From NCBI RefSeq assembly GCF_006483455.1, contig NZ_PPPU01000027.1, positions 1-64,000 of the forward strand: a DNA stretch of 64,000 nucleotides, read 5' to 3'. A model generated the notes under the pieces. It was not told the DNA's origin. It searched no databases and saw nothing but the letters and a program-made list of their open reading frames with translations. Each line of letters starts with the position of its first letter. Position 1 is the stretch's first letter. The stretch is from Methylomonas koyamae (GTDB lineage Bacteria > Pseudomonadota > Gammaproteobacteria > Methylococcales > Methylomonadaceae). The position numbers were made by a program, and so were the translations under genes. This document shows positions 13,847-26,999 of the stretch, piece after piece.

Positions 13847-15720
13847 CAGGCGCTTTTCTTTTTCAGATGCACCAACAACAACGAAATCGCCGCCGGTGTG
13901 ATGCCGGGTATCCGCGACGCCTGACCCAGAGTTTCCGGGCGCTGTTTTTTCAGTTTTTCGCTGACTTCATTGGACAGGCCGGACACCAGACTGTAATCGA
14001 CGTTTTCCGGCAATTTCAAATGCTCATAACGCTGGGTACGGCTGATTTCGGTTTGTTGACGGTCGATGTAACCGGCATATTTGGCCTGAATCGCCACCTG
14101 CTCGGCAACTTGCTCGTCGACTTCGGTTTCGTCGCTGAAGGTTAGCAGGTTTTCGATATCGACTTCCGGCCGGCGCAGCATATCCATCAAGTTGGCTTCC
14201 TTGAGCAGCTTTTTACCCCAATACTGCTCGGCCAACGCCGCTTCGTCGGATTCGGATCTGATCCACTTTTTCGCCAGCCTGCCTTGCAGATTGGCAATCG
14301 CTTCGCGCTTTTCCTCGAACCGGCGCCAACGTTCGTCGTCGACCAAGCCCAATTCGCGACCTTGTTCGGTCAGACGCAGATCGGCGTTATCTTCGCGCAA
14401 CTGCAAGCGGTATTCGGCCCGGCTGGTAAACATTCGGTACGGCTCGGAGGTGCCGCGGGTAATCAAGTCGTCGATCATCACGCCGATATAAGCTTCCTCG
14501 CGGCCGGGACACCAGCTTTCCAGGCCTTTTGCCAGCCGCGCGGCGTTCAAACCGGCGATCAAGCCTTGCGCCGCCGCTTCTTCATAGCCGGTGGTGCCGT
14601 TGATCTGGCCGGCGAAGAACAGCGCATTCATGTGCTTGGTTTCCAAAGACGTCTTCAGATCGCGCGGATCGAAAAAGTCGTATTCGATGGCATAACCGGG
14701 ACGGACGATTTCGGCATTTTCGAAACCGAGCATGGTACGAATGAAACGATACTGAATATCAAACGGCAAACTGGTCGAAATGCCGTTCGGATAGACTTCG
14801 TTGGTATTCAAGCCTTCCGGTTCGACGAAAATCTGGTGCGAATCGCGGTCGGCAAAGCGCACTACTTTGTCTTCGATCGACGGGCAGTAACGCGGACCGA
14901 CGCCTTCGATGATGCCGGAATACATCGGCGAGCGATCCAAGCCGGAACGGATGATGTCGTGGGTTTCCTGATTGGTCCGCGTGATATGGCAACAAACCTG
15001 GCGCGGATGCTGCTCGCGGCTGCCCATGAACGAGAACACCGGCACTGGCGTATCGCCATGCTGTTCCTGCAATTTACTGTAGTCGATGGTACGGCCGTCG
15101 ATGCGGGCCGGCGTGCCGGTTTTCAAACGGCCGATGCGGAACGGCAATTCGCGCAGTCGCTCCGCCAGTGCAATCGAAGCCGCATCGCCGGCGCGGCCGC
15201 CGCTGTAATTTTCCAGGCCGATATGGATACGGCCGGCCAAAAAGGTGCCGGCGGTCAACACCACGGCCTTGGCGTTAAATTCCAAACCCATCTGGGTTTT
15301 GACGCCGGTAACGCGGTCGCCTTGCACGATCAAATCGGATACGGCTTGTTGAAACAGCGCCAGATTGGGCTGATTTTCCAACGCGCTGCGCACCGCTTGT
15401 TTGTACAGCATACGGTCGGCCTGGGCCCGAGTTGCCCGCACCGCCGGGCCTTTACTGGCGTTCAAAATCCGGAACTGGATACCGCCCACATCGATGGCAT
15501 TGGCCATGATGCCGCCCAACGCATCGACTTCCTTGACCAAGTGGCCCTTGCCAATGCCGCCGATCGCCGGGTTGCAACTCATCTGCCCCAACGTTTCGAT
15601 GTTTTGGGTCAGCAACAGCGTTTGTGCACCGGTACGCGCCGCCGCCAGCGCCGCCTCGGTGCCGGCATGGCCGCCGCCGACCACGATCACGTCAAAGTCT
15701 TTCTGGAATTTCACAGGCAA
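13846..15720 (-). CDS. mnmG: tRNA uridine-5-carboxymethylaminomethyl modification enzyme MnmG (GidA)
   Basis: MnmG with MnmE installs the carboxymethylaminomethyl group on U34 of certain tRNAs, using FAD and a folate cofactor. The 624 residues match the family. The FAD-binding motif [19 protein letters not shown] is near the N-terminus. [24 protein letters not shown] and [19 protein letters not shown] sequence (here [13 protein letters not shown]) follow, and the C-terminus ends [20 protein letters not shown]. No ATG is in frame at the 5' end: the start is TTG at 15720 or, more likely by comparison with relatives, GTG at 15714. No strong ribosome site is seen. It heads the minus-strand block. 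Confidence 0.95.
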   Translation of the reverse strand: MPVKFQKDFDVIVVGGGHAGTEAALAAARTGAQTLLLTQNIETLGQMSCNPAIGGIGKGHLVKEVDALGGIMANAIDVGGIQFRILNASKGPAVRATRAQADRMLYKQAVRSALENQPNLALFQQAVSDLIVQGDRVTGVKTQMGLEFNAKAVVLTAGTFLAGRIHIGLENYSGGRAGDAASIALAERLRELPFRIGRLKTGTPARIDGRTIDYSKLQEQHGDTPVPVFSFMGSREQHPRQVCCHITRTNQETHDIIRSGLDRSPMYSGIIEGVGPRYCPSIEDKVVRFADRDSHQIFVEPEGLNTNEVYPNGISTSLPFDIQYRFIRTMLGFENAEIVRPGYAIEYDFFDPRDLKTSLETKHMNALFFAGQINGTTGYEEAAAQGLIAGLNAARLAKGLESWCPGREEAYIGVMIDDLITRGTSEPYRMFTSRAEYRLQLREDNADLRLTEQGRELGLVDDERWRRFEEKREAIANLQGRLAKKWIRSESDEAALAEQYWGKKLLKEANLMDMLRRPEVDIENLLTFSDETEVDEQVAEQVAIQAKYAGYIDRQQTEISRTQRYEHLKLPENVDYSLVSGLSNEVSEKLKKQRPETLGQASRIPGITPAAISLLLVHLKKKSA

Positions 15721-15768
15721 TCTATGTTCAAATAAAACGTTATTTTAATAGCTTAGCGAGAAAAAAGC

Positions 15769-15963
15769 ATGAGAAAACAAAACCCCGGCCAGGGTTTACC
15801 GGCCAAACCCAAGCATAACCCGGTCGCCAAATTCGCCCGCCAATTCAACAAGGCGCAAACCTACGCCGACAAAACCCAATACCGCCGCAAAGCCAAACAT
15901 CGCGGGCTGGAGCCTTTTGCCATCGTTTCCCGTGAGGCGATCGCAAAAGGCTTAGCCGCGTAA
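15769..15963 (+). CDS. Small basic protein of unknown function
   Basis: This 64-residue, Lys/Arg-rich protein starts MRKQNPGQGLPAKPKHNPVAKFARQ. It contains NPVAKFARQFNKA followed by DKTQYRRKAKHRG, a pattern I have seen in short uncharacterised proteobacterial proteins (possibly the DUF7230 type, from memory). It has no signal peptide or membrane segment. The charge suggests RNA or ribosome binding, but that is only inference. It is divergent from mnmG with a 48-bp gap and lies 28 bp upstream of ribA, so the two may share a promoter. The ribosome site is weak. Confidence 0.65.
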   Translation: MRKQNPGQGLPAKPKHNPVAKFARQFNKAQTYADKTQYRRKAKHRGLEPFAIVSREAIAKGLAA

Positions 15964-15991
15964 CCCGCGCATTTCAAGGATTTCCAGCTCA

Positions 15992-16600
15992 GTGAAAGCA
16001 ACCGTAGAAGACAAAGTTCAAACCCGGATTCCGACCGAACACGGCGAATTCATCCTGCATTACTACAGCAACAGCCTGGACGACAAAGAACACGTGGCCT
16101 TCGTCAAAGGCGACGTGGCCGGCAAGGACGACGTGCCGGTACGCATCCATTCCGAATGCTTTACCGGCGACGTGCTGGGTTCCCGCCGTTGCGATTGCGG
16201 CGAGCAGTTGGACATGGCACTGGACATGATCGACACGGCCGGCTACGGTGTGTTGATCTACCTGCGCCAGGAGGGCCGCGGCATCGGCCTATTAAAAAAA
16301 CTGCAAGCCTACAACCTGCAAGACCAAGGTCTGGATACCGTCGACGCCAACATCAAACTCGGCCATCTGGCCGACGAGCGCCAATACGACATCGCCGCGC
16401 TGATCCTGGACAACCTGAAGGTACATTCGATCGAGTTGATCACCAATAATCCGCAAAAAATCGACGAGCTGACCAAACTCGGCGTGCAAGTGAATAACCG
16501 GATTGCCATCGAAACCCGCATCCACCGCGATAACCTCGACTATCTGAAAACCAAGGCCGAACGCATGCGCCACATGTTGTCGGTACCAGACCGTTCCTGA
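15992..16600 (+). CDS. ribA: GTP cyclohydrolase II
   Basis: RibA opens GTP to the pyrimidine that starts riboflavin synthesis. The 202-residue product begins at a GTG (15992), with AAGGA about 11 bases upstream. The zinc ligands are visible in CFTGDVLGSRRCDCGEQL, and the nucleotide-binding and catalytic segment is YLRQEGRGIGLLKK, followed by LGHLADERQYDIAALIL and SIELITNNPQKIDEL. It is a stand-alone cyclohydrolase rather than a RibBA fusion. A gene for a LonB-type protease follows after only five bases, an odd but probably co-transcribed partner. Confidence 0.96.
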   Translation: MKATVEDKVQTRIPTEHGEFILHYYSNSLDDKEHVAFVKGDVAGKDDVPVRIHSECFTGDVLGSRRCDCGEQLDMALDMIDTAGYGVLIYLRQEGRGIGLLKKLQAYNLQDQGLDTVDANIKLGHLADERQYDIAALILDNLKVHSIELITNNPQKIDELTKLGVQVNNRIAIETRIHRDNLDYLKTKAERMRHMLSVPDRS

Positions 16601-16605
16601 ACAAC

Positions 16606-18987
16606 ATGTTAGATCACTTGAAACTGCCGGCCGCAGCGCTGAAGCTGACGATCGACCTGCCGGCCGACGCCGCTGGCCCGTATAGCGGCATCCTCGGCCA
16701 AAACCGCGCCCAGTCGGCGCTGGCATTCGGCATCGCAATGAAGGCCCCCGGTTACAACATCTTCGTGATGGGCAATCCGGGAACCGGCCGGCTATCGATG
16801 GTCAGCCACCATCTGACCGCCTACGCCGAGCAGCAAGAATCGCCGCTGTCCTATGCCTATGTCGAGAACTTCGAAAACCCGCGGGAACCGGTCGCCGTCG
16901 AACTACCGTCCGGCGAAGGCCATAGTTTTGCGAAAGACATCGAAAAGCTGATCGACAACGTGTTGGCCACCTTTCCGGCCGCATTCGAAAGCCCCAGTTA
17001 CCAGCAAAAGAAAACCGCGATCGAACGCCGTTTCAACCAGCGCTACAACGCGGCGATCGATTTGGTCGATAGCAAAGCCAGAGCGATGGGCGTGGCCTTG
17101 TACCGCGACAACGACTCGATCACCTTCCTGCCGATCCGCAACAACAAGGCGCTGGACGAGGAGCAATTTACGCTGCTGCCGGAAGCCGAGCGCGACGCCT
17201 TCCACCAACACACCGAAGAACTGGAAGAATATCTGGGCGACGTGCTGCTGGAACTGCCGCAATGGCGGCGCACACTGGCCGAAGAAATCCGCCAACTGGA
17301 TAGCGACACGATCAAACTGGCCCTGGAACCGCTACTGGCCGAACTGACCGACAAGTACCAGAACGTCGACGACGTCATCACCTATCTGGCGGAAGTCGAA
17401 AAAAACCTGAGCAATACCATCAGCGATTTCCTGATGCCGACTCGCAATCCGGAAAGCCGGGAAATCATCGCCAAGCGCCAGATGTTGGTCGAACAATATC
17501 TGCCCAACATCCTGGTGGATTGCAAACACGACGCCGCCGGCGCGCCGGTCATCTACGAACCGCACCCGATCTACCAAAACCTGTTCGGCCGCATCGAATA
17601 TCTCAGCGACCAAGGCACGCTGATCACCAACTACCGCCGCATCTGTCCCGGCTCGCTGCATCGGGCCAACGGCGGTTACTTGATCCTCGACGCCGAAAAA
17701 ATACTGACCTATCCCTTCGTCTGGGAAGGCCTGAAACGGGCACTGAAAGCCGGCAAGATCGAGATCGAATCGCCGTATTCGGAATTGGGCATCAACACCA
17801 TCACCTTGAAGCCGGAAGTAATACCGCTCAACGTCAAAGTGATTTTGGTCGGCACTCGCGATATTTACTATCTGCTGGAAGAGCTGGATAGCGAATTCAA
17901 CGAGATGTTCCGCGTCTTGGCCGACTTCGACGACTACATCAAACGCACGCCGGACAGTATCGGCCAATTCGTGCAGGTCATGAAACAACAGGCGCGCGAT
18001 GCCGGCGCCAAACCGCTGACCGACGGCGCCCTGGTAAGACTGATCGAACACAGTTGCCGGTTGGCCGAAAATCAGCAACGGCTGTCGGCGCACGTCAACA
18101 ACTGTCTGGAAATCATCGCCGAAGCCAACCTGCTGGGTAGCCAGACCGGCGCCGCGCAGATCGGCAAGGCCGAAGTCGAACTGGCGCTGGCCGCCCGCGA
18201 ACAGCGCAACGGCCGCATCGCCGAAGCCATTCTGGAAGAAATGCTGGACGGCACGATTTTGATCGATACCGACGGCGAAGCCATCGGCAAGGTCAACGGC
18301 CTGACCGTGATGGACATCGGCGGCAGCAGCTTTGGCGCGCCGGCGCGGATCACCACCACGGTGCATCCCGGCTCGCGCGGCATCGTTGATATCGAACGCG
18401 AAGTCGAACTCGGTCAGCCGATCCATTCCAAGGGCGTGATGATTCTGACCGGCTACCTCGGCCACTGCTACGCCCAGCAATTTCCGCTGGCGATCTCGGC
18501 CAGTATCGCCATGGAGCAATCCTACGGCCACATCGACGGCGACAGCGCCTCGCTGGCAGAATTGTGCTGCCTGATCTCGGCACTGACCCGCACTCCGATC
18601 AAGCAAGGTTTTGCGATGACCGGCTCGATCAACCAATACGGCGAAGTGCAGGCCATCGGCGGTGTCAACGAAAAAATCGAAGGCTTCTTCGAACTCTGCG
18701 CCGCGCGCGGTTTGACCGGCCGACAGGCGGTAATCATTCCGGCCTCGAATAAACGCAACCTGATGCTGAAACGGGAAGTGATCGATGCGGTGGAACAAGG
18801 CTTGTTCGCGATTTACGCCATTTCCAGCGTCGACGAAGCCTTGAACCTGTTGACCGGGCAGGAAGCCGGCGCGATGAACGCCGAAGGCCAGTACCCGGAA
18901 GGCAGCGTCAACTTCAAAGCCGTCGCCCGACTCAAGGAAATTTCCGAAATCACGTCCGACGACGACAAGGAAACCGAGACCGGTTAG
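16606..18987 (+). CDS. LonB-type ATP-dependent protease (peptidase family S16)
   Basis: This 793-residue protein belongs to the COG1067-type Lon-related proteases, which degrade proteins using ATP. The N-terminal AAA region starts at once (no Lon substrate domain). Its P-loop is GNPGTGR at residues 56-62, with Arg in place of the usual Lys. A helical insertion follows (about residues 130-290), then PGSLHRANGGYLILDAEKIL (Walker B region) and an AAA lid. The protease domain has the catalytic Ser647 in GDSASLAE and Lys690 in GVNEKIEGFF. The spacing of 43 equals that of the E. coli Lon dyad. It is predicted to be cytoplasmic. Confidence 0.9.
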   Translation: MLDHLKLPAAALKLTIDLPADAAGPYSGILGQNRAQSALAFGIAMKAPGYNIFVMGNPGTGRLSMVSHHLTAYAEQQESPLSYAYVENFENPREPVAVELPSGEGHSFAKDIEKLIDNVLATFPAAFESPSYQQKKTAIERRFNQRYNAAIDLVDSKARAMGVALYRDNDSITFLPIRNNKALDEEQFTLLPEAERDAFHQHTEELEEYLGDVLLELPQWRRTLAEEIRQLDSDTIKLALEPLLAELTDKYQNVDDVITYLAEVEKNLSNTISDFLMPTRNPESREIIAKRQMLVEQYLPNILVDCKHDAAGAPVIYEPHPIYQNLFGRIEYLSDQGTLITNYRRICPGSLHRANGGYLILDAEKILTYPFVWEGLKRALKAGKIEIESPYSELGINTITLKPEVIPLNVKVILVGTRDIYYLLEELDSEFNEMFRVLADFDDYIKRTPDSIGQFVQVMKQQARDAGAKPLTDGALVRLIEHSCRLAENQQRLSAHVNNCLEIIAEANLLGSQTGAAQIGKAEVELALAAREQRNGRIAEAILEEMLDGTILIDTDGEAIGKVNGLTVMDIGGSSFGAPARITTTVHPGSRGIVDIEREVELGQPIHSKGVMILTGYLGHCYAQQFPLAISASIAMEQSYGHIDGDSASLAELCCLISALTRTPIKQGFAMTGSINQYGEVQAIGGVNEKIEGFFELCAARGLTGRQAVIIPASNKRNLMLKREVIDAVEQGLFAIYAISSVDEALNLLTGQEAGAMNAEGQYPEGSVNFKAVARLKEISEITSDDDKETETG

Positions 18988-19100
18988 GCCAAACGTCAAC
19001 TTCCCCGCAAGCAACCCCGCCGACATCGGCGAACCAGACCCAGATTTGCCGTTAGCGGGTTTGGTTGCTACAGTTCCTGCACCGAATTGGAGTCCGATAG

Positions 19101-22311
<3,211 letters not shown>

Positions 22312-22315
<4 letters not shown>

Positions 22316-22890
22316 CCGTCGGCAGCATCGGTATCGGCAACCCGGCTTGGCGGCGGCAACTCTGTGCTGAACCGGGCCGGTTTTTCCAGCCGCTCCAGGC
22401 ATAAATCGCCGACTTTAGGCGTCCATAACGCCGGGTTGAGCGGAAACGGTTGGATTTGGCCGGTGCGGCGGTAGCCGCGGCGTTGGTAAAACTCGATCAG
22501 CTCCTGGCGCAACGGAATCACGGCCATCGAAAAGCGCTGCACCGGCCAGACCCGCTCTGCCCACTGTTCGGCTTGGCGCAATAGCTGTTTGCCGATGCCC
22601 TGGCCCTGAAGGCGGGGGCTGACCGCAAGCATGCCGATCTGCACCTGGCCGGCGCCATATTGCAAATGCACCGAACCTAGCAATTGGCCATGTTGCCTGC
22701 AGACCAGAATCAACGAGTCGGCGCCAGCCAACAACTTGACGATGCCGGCGGCGTCGATGCGGCGGCCTTCCAACAAATCGGCCTCGGTGGTCCAACCCAG
22801 GCGACTGGTTTCGCCGCGATAGGCGGAGTTGATCAACTCCGCCAAGGCCTCGGCGTCGTTCGCATCCGCCTTACTAAATGCCAATGCCAT
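22312..22890 (-). CDS. GNAT family N-acetyltransferase
   Basis: The start at ATG 22890 is supported by GGGAG upstream and gives 192 residues (MALAFSKADANDAEAL). GNAT motif A, which binds acetyl-CoA, is visible as MLAVSPRLQGQGIGKQLL, and motif B as FYQRRGYRRTG. The substrate is unknown; the sequence resembles small-molecule acetyltransferases. It converges with the DUF2138 gene, with stop codons overlapping, and shares its strand with the membrane-protein gene upstream (25 bp away). Confidence 0.85.
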
Positions 22891-22915
22891 CGCCTGCTCC
22901 CGACCTACCCTTCGA

Positions 22916-23386
22916 TCAAGCCAGCCAGGCTTTGACTTTGGCTTTAACATCCGCTTTCAATTGTTTGGCGAAGCGGTAAATTGCGGTATCGGCGATTTTG
23001 GCATGCGCCCAGCGCAGCCAAGCGCTAATGGTGTGGTAGATAAAAGCGATTGGCCGAAACGTCAGCAGTTGCGGTTTGGTCAGGTTGAACACCCGTGCCA
23101 CCAGTAAGGTGCCGAGCAGTTTGGCGAACACTTCCAGCAAGATCCCTTGCAGCAGCAAGCCGTGCACCAGCAGCGACAACGCGGCGAGATTGATCGGCGT
23201 CACGATCATTAATGGTACCGTAATCGCCAGCAAAGCCATCGGCGGCGAGGTTCGGCTCAGCCAAACTTCAACCCGTTCCAGGCGCAACCACAGCGCCAGA
23301 TAATGGCCGCAAGCCGACAGGAAGTCCCACAGCCATTCCTCGATAATCAACACAATGGCAAGCAGGGTCAGCAACAGTTTTTTCAT
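22916..23386 (-). CDS. Small membrane protein, function unknown
   Basis: From the ATG at 23386 (MKKLLLTLLAIVLIIEEWLW) the product has about 156 residues. It has an N-terminal hydrophobic segment, one or two further ones around AITVPLMIVTPINLAALSLLVHGLL, and a basic, Ala/Lys-rich C-terminus (KQLKADVKAKVKAWLA). I do not assign it to a named family. It lies 25 bp upstream of the GNAT gene on the same strand. An alternative start is at 23395. The 148 bp between it and the GGDEF-EAL gene show nothing clear. Confidence 0.7.
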   Translation of the reverse strand: MKKLLLTLLAIVLIIEEWLWDFLSACGHYLALWLRLERVEVWLSRTSPPMALLAITVPLMIVTPINLAALSLLVHGLLLQGILLEVFAKLLGTLLVARVFNLTKPQLLTFRPIAFIYHTISAWLRWAHAKIADTAIYRFAKQLKADVKAKVKAWLA

Positions 23387-23534
23387 CGTCGTCATCCGGC
23401 AAAAATTCAAGGGCACTATACCGAAACCGGCTCAGCGTTGTCGCCGGAAACATAAAGCCGCGTCCGGGCGATTTAGAGCCAAGCCCACCGGCCCAATGGC
23501 TTGACCCCGGTTTAACCGGCGGCGGGGTTTGGCC

Positions 23535-25406
23535 TCATCGCGCTCCGGCCGGGTTTAACCACGGGCTGCCGCCGGCCAGCAAGGCCTCGAATTCGGCGAC
23601 CGGCAGCGGCCGGCTCAGCAGGTAACCCTGGTAATGGCGGCAGCCGAAACGGCTGAGTAGCGCCAGCTGTTCCGGAGTTTCCAGGCCTTCGGCGATGACT
23701 TCCAGTCCTAGGGTTTGCGCCATCGCGATGATGGTCTGGGTGATTGCCGCGGCACTCGGATCGCTGACGATATCGCGGACGAAACTTTGGTCGATTTTCA
23801 ATTGGTCCAGCGGCAAGCGCTTCAAATAGCCCAACGACGAATAACCGGTGCCGAAATCGTCCAGCGAAAAGCGGATACCCTGGTTCTTCAGCAACTGGAT
23901 TTTATCGATCGCATCCTCGGCTCGGTTCAACAGCACGCTTTCGGTGAGTTCCAGCTTCAAGCGTTGCGAGACCGACGGGTAGTCGGCCAACAGCGCGCCG
24001 ACCTTGGCGGTGAAGTCGTGTTGTTGAAATTGAATCGCACTGACGTTGACCGCCAACGCCAGCCGGCCGAGCACAGGATCGGCTTGCCAGGCCTGAAGCC
24101 GGCAGCAGGCCTCGGCCAACACCCAATCGCCCATTTCGATAATCGACCCGTTTTCTTCCGCCAACGGAATGAATACGGCCGGAGATATCATGCCGCGCCG
24201 CGGATGGTGCCAGCGGATCAAGGCTTCGGCGCCGGTCGCCCGATTCCGGTCGTCGGCTTGGACTTGGTAATACAGCTCCAGTTGGTTGCCGCGAATCGCC
24301 GCCAGCAAGTCCGCTTCCAGTTCCAAGCGCTGCATCATCGCCGCCTGAATTCCGGGATCGAAGAAGCGAATCGTATTGCGGCCGGCGGTTTTGGCTTGGT
24401 ACAACGAGGTTTCGGCATTTTTCAGCAGACTTTCCAGACTGTCGCCGTGAGCCCGAAACAGGCTGATGCCGATGCTGAAGGTCGCCAGCAAACCGCGCGA
24501 GTCGCATTGGTATGGCGTTAGCAGCGCCTGCTGCGCCTTCTGGGCAATGGCTTCGGCCTGAATCGCCGCTTCCTGCTTCGATACCGACAACGGCCACAGC
24601 AACAAAACGAATTCGTCGCCGCCGAAACGGGCCACGGTATCGCCCTCCCGCACACAATACTCCAGCCGGCGCGCGGTTTCGACCAGAATCTTGTCGCAAG
24701 TCTCGTAACCGTATATGTCGTTCAATTGCTTGAAATGGTCGAGGTTCAGCGTCAACAACGCACCGTATTGGCCGTTGTGGCTGGCCATCGCCATCGCTTG
24801 CTGGATTCGGTCGAGCAGCAGCGCCCGGTTGGGCAGGGCAGTCAAACTGTCGTGCAAGGCCAGAAAATCGGCGCGTTGGTCGGCTTGGTGTTTGTCGGCG
24901 ATCAATTGCGAGGTATGCCGGTCGTAATGCCGGCACAGCAATATCGCCCTGGCCAAATGCGCCATGATCGGCTCAAACATCCGCGTCAGCGGCAGATGGG
25001 TTTCCGGCATGATCGGCGCCAACAGAATCACGACGCCGATGTCGGTGATCGGCAAGCGCAAAAACGCCCGGTAACGGTCCGAACTTACCGGCAATCCGGA
25101 AAACAGTGCGGCCCGATCGTCTTCCCGCGCCGCCGGCCCCAGCGCCAGGTCTGCCGGCAACGATATGGTCTCGCCGATGTGTTTAATCAATTGAAAATCG
25201 CCGATCGCGGCCAGCAGCGCCGCATCCAGACAATCGCTGCCGGCCGTTGCGCTTGGGGATAAATCCAGGCAAATGAAACCGGCCGGAAACGAGGTGAAAT
25301 ACAACAGGCGTTGCAGGGTGCGAGTCAGCAGCGGCTTCAAACTGATCTCGCCGCCGATCGTCATCGCCATTTCGTACAAAACCGGGATGACCTCGTCGTG
25401 CCTCAT
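23535..25406 (-). CDS. GGDEF-EAL cyclic-di-GMP signalling protein
   Basis: The 623-residue protein has an N-terminal GAF-like sensor region (about residues 1-165) and a GGDEF domain. The latter has the intact signature GGDEF at 262-266 and an RxxD inhibitory site just before it (R253, D256). The EAL phosphodiesterase domain has EAL at 394-396, DDFGTGYSSLGYLKRLP and the terminal HYQGYLLSRPLP. Both catalytic signatures look intact, so it could make or break c-di-GMP. No signal peptide or membrane segment is visible. Its start overlaps the stop of the FIST gene (ATGA), so the two are translated together; a FIST sensor would naturally control this output domain. Confidence 0.93.
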   Translation of the reverse strand: MRHDEVIPVLYEMAMTIGGEISLKPLLTRTLQRLLYFTSFPAGFICLDLSPSATAGSDCLDAALLAAIGDFQLIKHIGETISLPADLALGPAAREDDRAALFSGLPVSSDRYRAFLRLPITDIGVVILLAPIMPETHLPLTRMFEPIMAHLARAILLCRHYDRHTSQLIADKHQADQRADFLALHDSLTALPNRALLLDRIQQAMAMASHNGQYGALLTLNLDHFKQLNDIYGYETCDKILVETARRLEYCVREGDTVARFGGDEFVLLLWPLSVSKQEAAIQAEAIAQKAQQALLTPYQCDSRGLLATFSIGISLFRAHGDSLESLLKNAETSLYQAKTAGRNTIRFFDPGIQAAMMQRLELEADLLAAIRGNQLELYYQVQADDRNRATGAEALIRWHHPRRGMISPAVFIPLAEENGSIIEMGDWVLAEACCRLQAWQADPVLGRLALAVNVSAIQFQQHDFTAKVGALLADYPSVSQRLKLELTESVLLNRAEDAIDKIQLLKNQGIRFSLDDFGTGYSSLGYLKRLPLDQLKIDQSFVRDIVSDPSAAAITQTIIAMAQTLGLEVIAEGLETPEQLALLSRFGCRHYQGYLLSRPLPVAEFEALLAGGSPWLNPAGAR

Positions 25407-26566
25407 GCGGGATTGGTCCAGGCGGCGGTAACGACGGTGGCGTTATGGAATAAAGGATAGCCCCACAACGTGGTGTCGCCGATTTCGCCCAGGGCCAGAC
25501 CGCCGGCGATTGCCGACGCTTGGCTCAAATTCTGAAAAATCGCCAATTCTTCGCCGGCGCTGGCCGCGCCGAGATGTTGGCGCCGACCGGCGCAATAAAA
25601 CAACAGCAGTTCGCGGCCGGCCGGAGCGCCGCTGAGTTTGGACAGACCGCCGTGCAAGCTTTGCAAAGTGTCAGGCGAATCGACTTGCGGCGCATCCAAT
25701 AAGGCCAACATCGAATGCGGCGGTACTTCGCCGATGCAATACAGCGCGTTATCGGCGTCGAGCATGACCGGAATCCGCACCACGGTGGTGTGGTTGGCCC
25801 TGAGTATGCCGAACGGAAAATGCACCGCGTATTGGTAAAATTTATCGCGGGTAATCTCGACGCCGAACTTGGCTCGCACCAGTTCCTGATAAACCTCAAA
25901 CGCCGGGCGCCAGTCGATATGTATGATCCGGTTGCGGTCGGTGGACGTCGCCGGCAAGGTTTCGGCTTCGCTGCGGTAACCGTGCTCCAACACCGCCCCG
26001 TCATGCGGCTTCAGCAACAGCGCCAACACGCCGTTGCCAATAATCCGCTGGTTGTCGAACAGACAGGGCATGGCTTGAAAAGTCTCGCTACCGGCGTTGA
26101 CGCCAGCGTAATGCACGCGGTTGGCCAGACGCAGATACAGCTCGTCGAGCAGCGAGCCGATATTCGGCAGCAGCGCGTCCAGCACTAAAAACAGCGTGGC
26201 CGGCACCTGGTCCTCCAGATAGCGGCCGACATGGCCGGCTATGGTCTCGGCGGCCTCGGCCGCACCGATGGCATCCTGCCGGGCGACGTCGAACAGCGCC
26301 GCGTAGGGCATCCGGTCGAACCGTAACAAACAAACGCCGCTGCTGCGAAAGCCGGTGCCATAGATCAATTGCGGAAACATCGCGCCGCACAACGGCAGCC
26401 CGCCGCGGTTGCACAAGGCCTGCAACGCTGGAATCGACGCCTTTTCGGCTTCGGGAAACAAGGCCAGCACGCCCATTTCCGGAAAAAGCGCGCGCCACTC
26501 CGCCAACCGACTTTCGATGGCGGCTAACTCTATCGAGGGAAAATAGGCGAAACTTGCCGGCGCCAT
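25403..26566 (-). CDS. FIST domain sensory protein
   Basis: FIST domains are thought to bind small ligands such as amino acids, and are often encoded with signalling proteins. I choose ATG 26566 (MAPASFAYFPSIEL), which has GGAG about eight bases upstream, giving 387 residues. The FIST_N part shows LFPEMGVLALFPEAEK and LQALCNRGGLPLCGAMFPQ. The FIST_C part shows FYQYAVHFPFGILRANHTTVVRIPVMLDAD and SAGEELAIFQNLSQASAIAGGLALGEIG, typical of its end. It is soluble and precedes the GGDEF-EAL gene with a four-base overlap. The ligand is unknown. Confidence 0.85.
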   Translation of the reverse strand: MAPASFAYFPSIELAAIESRLAEWRALFPEMGVLALFPEAEKASIPALQALCNRGGLPLCGAMFPQLIYGTGFRSSGVCLLRFDRMPYAALFDVARQDAIGAAEAAETIAGHVGRYLEDQVPATLFLVLDALLPNIGSLLDELYLRLANRVHYAGVNAGSETFQAMPCLFDNQRIIGNGVLALLLKPHDGAVLEHGYRSEAETLPATSTDRNRIIHIDWRPAFEVYQELVRAKFGVEITRDKFYQYAVHFPFGILRANHTTVVRIPVMLDADNALYCIGEVPPHSMLALLDAPQVDSPDTLQSLHGGLSKLSGAPAGRELLLFYCAGRRQHLGAASAGEELAIFQNLSQASAIAGGLALGEIGDTTLWGYPLFHNATVVTAAWTNPA

Positions 26567-26792
26567 TGTGCACGCTCCGTAACCGTTACGGTCTAAAGCA
26601 TACTGGGCGTAGGGGAAAATGTAAAAACCGAGTGCAGCACCGCGCTGGCTGGCGCACACTTTTCGCAGCGCCTCGCCGGGCGGAGCTGGTAGATGGCAGG
26701 GAAGTACGGATTCCAATGAGATCCGCCACCGGTTCCAATTTCAACATTGCCAGTGGCGACGAGCGGCCAAAAGCCGACGGTCGGTTTGCTAA

Positions 26793-26905
26793 CGTAGGCT
26801 GGGTTGAATGTTAATGAAACCCAGCGTCGAACGCGATTATTTGAGATGTACAAATGATTGTTTTAAAGCTTTTGCTGGGTTTCGCGTTGCTTAACCCAGC
26901 CTACG
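26793..26905. repeat. Intergenic inverted repeat of the GTAGGCTGGGTT type
   Basis: The left arm (26793-26824, CGTAGGCTGGGTTGAA ... AAACCCAGC) and right arm (26874-26905, GCTGGGTTTCGC ... AACCCAGCCTACG) are inverted copies of a repeat family common in proteobacterial genomes. The element occupies part of the 433-bp gap between the FIST gene and the aldo/keto reductase gene. The rest of that gap shows no gene; both flanking promoters should lie there, but I cannot define them. Confidence 0.75.
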
Positions 26906-26999
26906 GCCCGGCATGGGTCGCGGTTTTGGAGTGGAACATACTGAGAATTGACGGCCCGACGCCGATCGCCGAAGATCAAGCTTTTTTCGGGAGCCACTC

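Noticed and set aside
14284-15735. A 483-codon open frame on the plus strand opposite mnmG
   Set aside because: It is a shadow of mnmG; its composition mirrors the complement of conserved mnmG codons.
17332-19026. A 564-codon open frame on the minus strand opposite the LonB-type protease gene
   Set aside because: It is antisense to a well-supported gene with clear catalytic motifs; no independent support.
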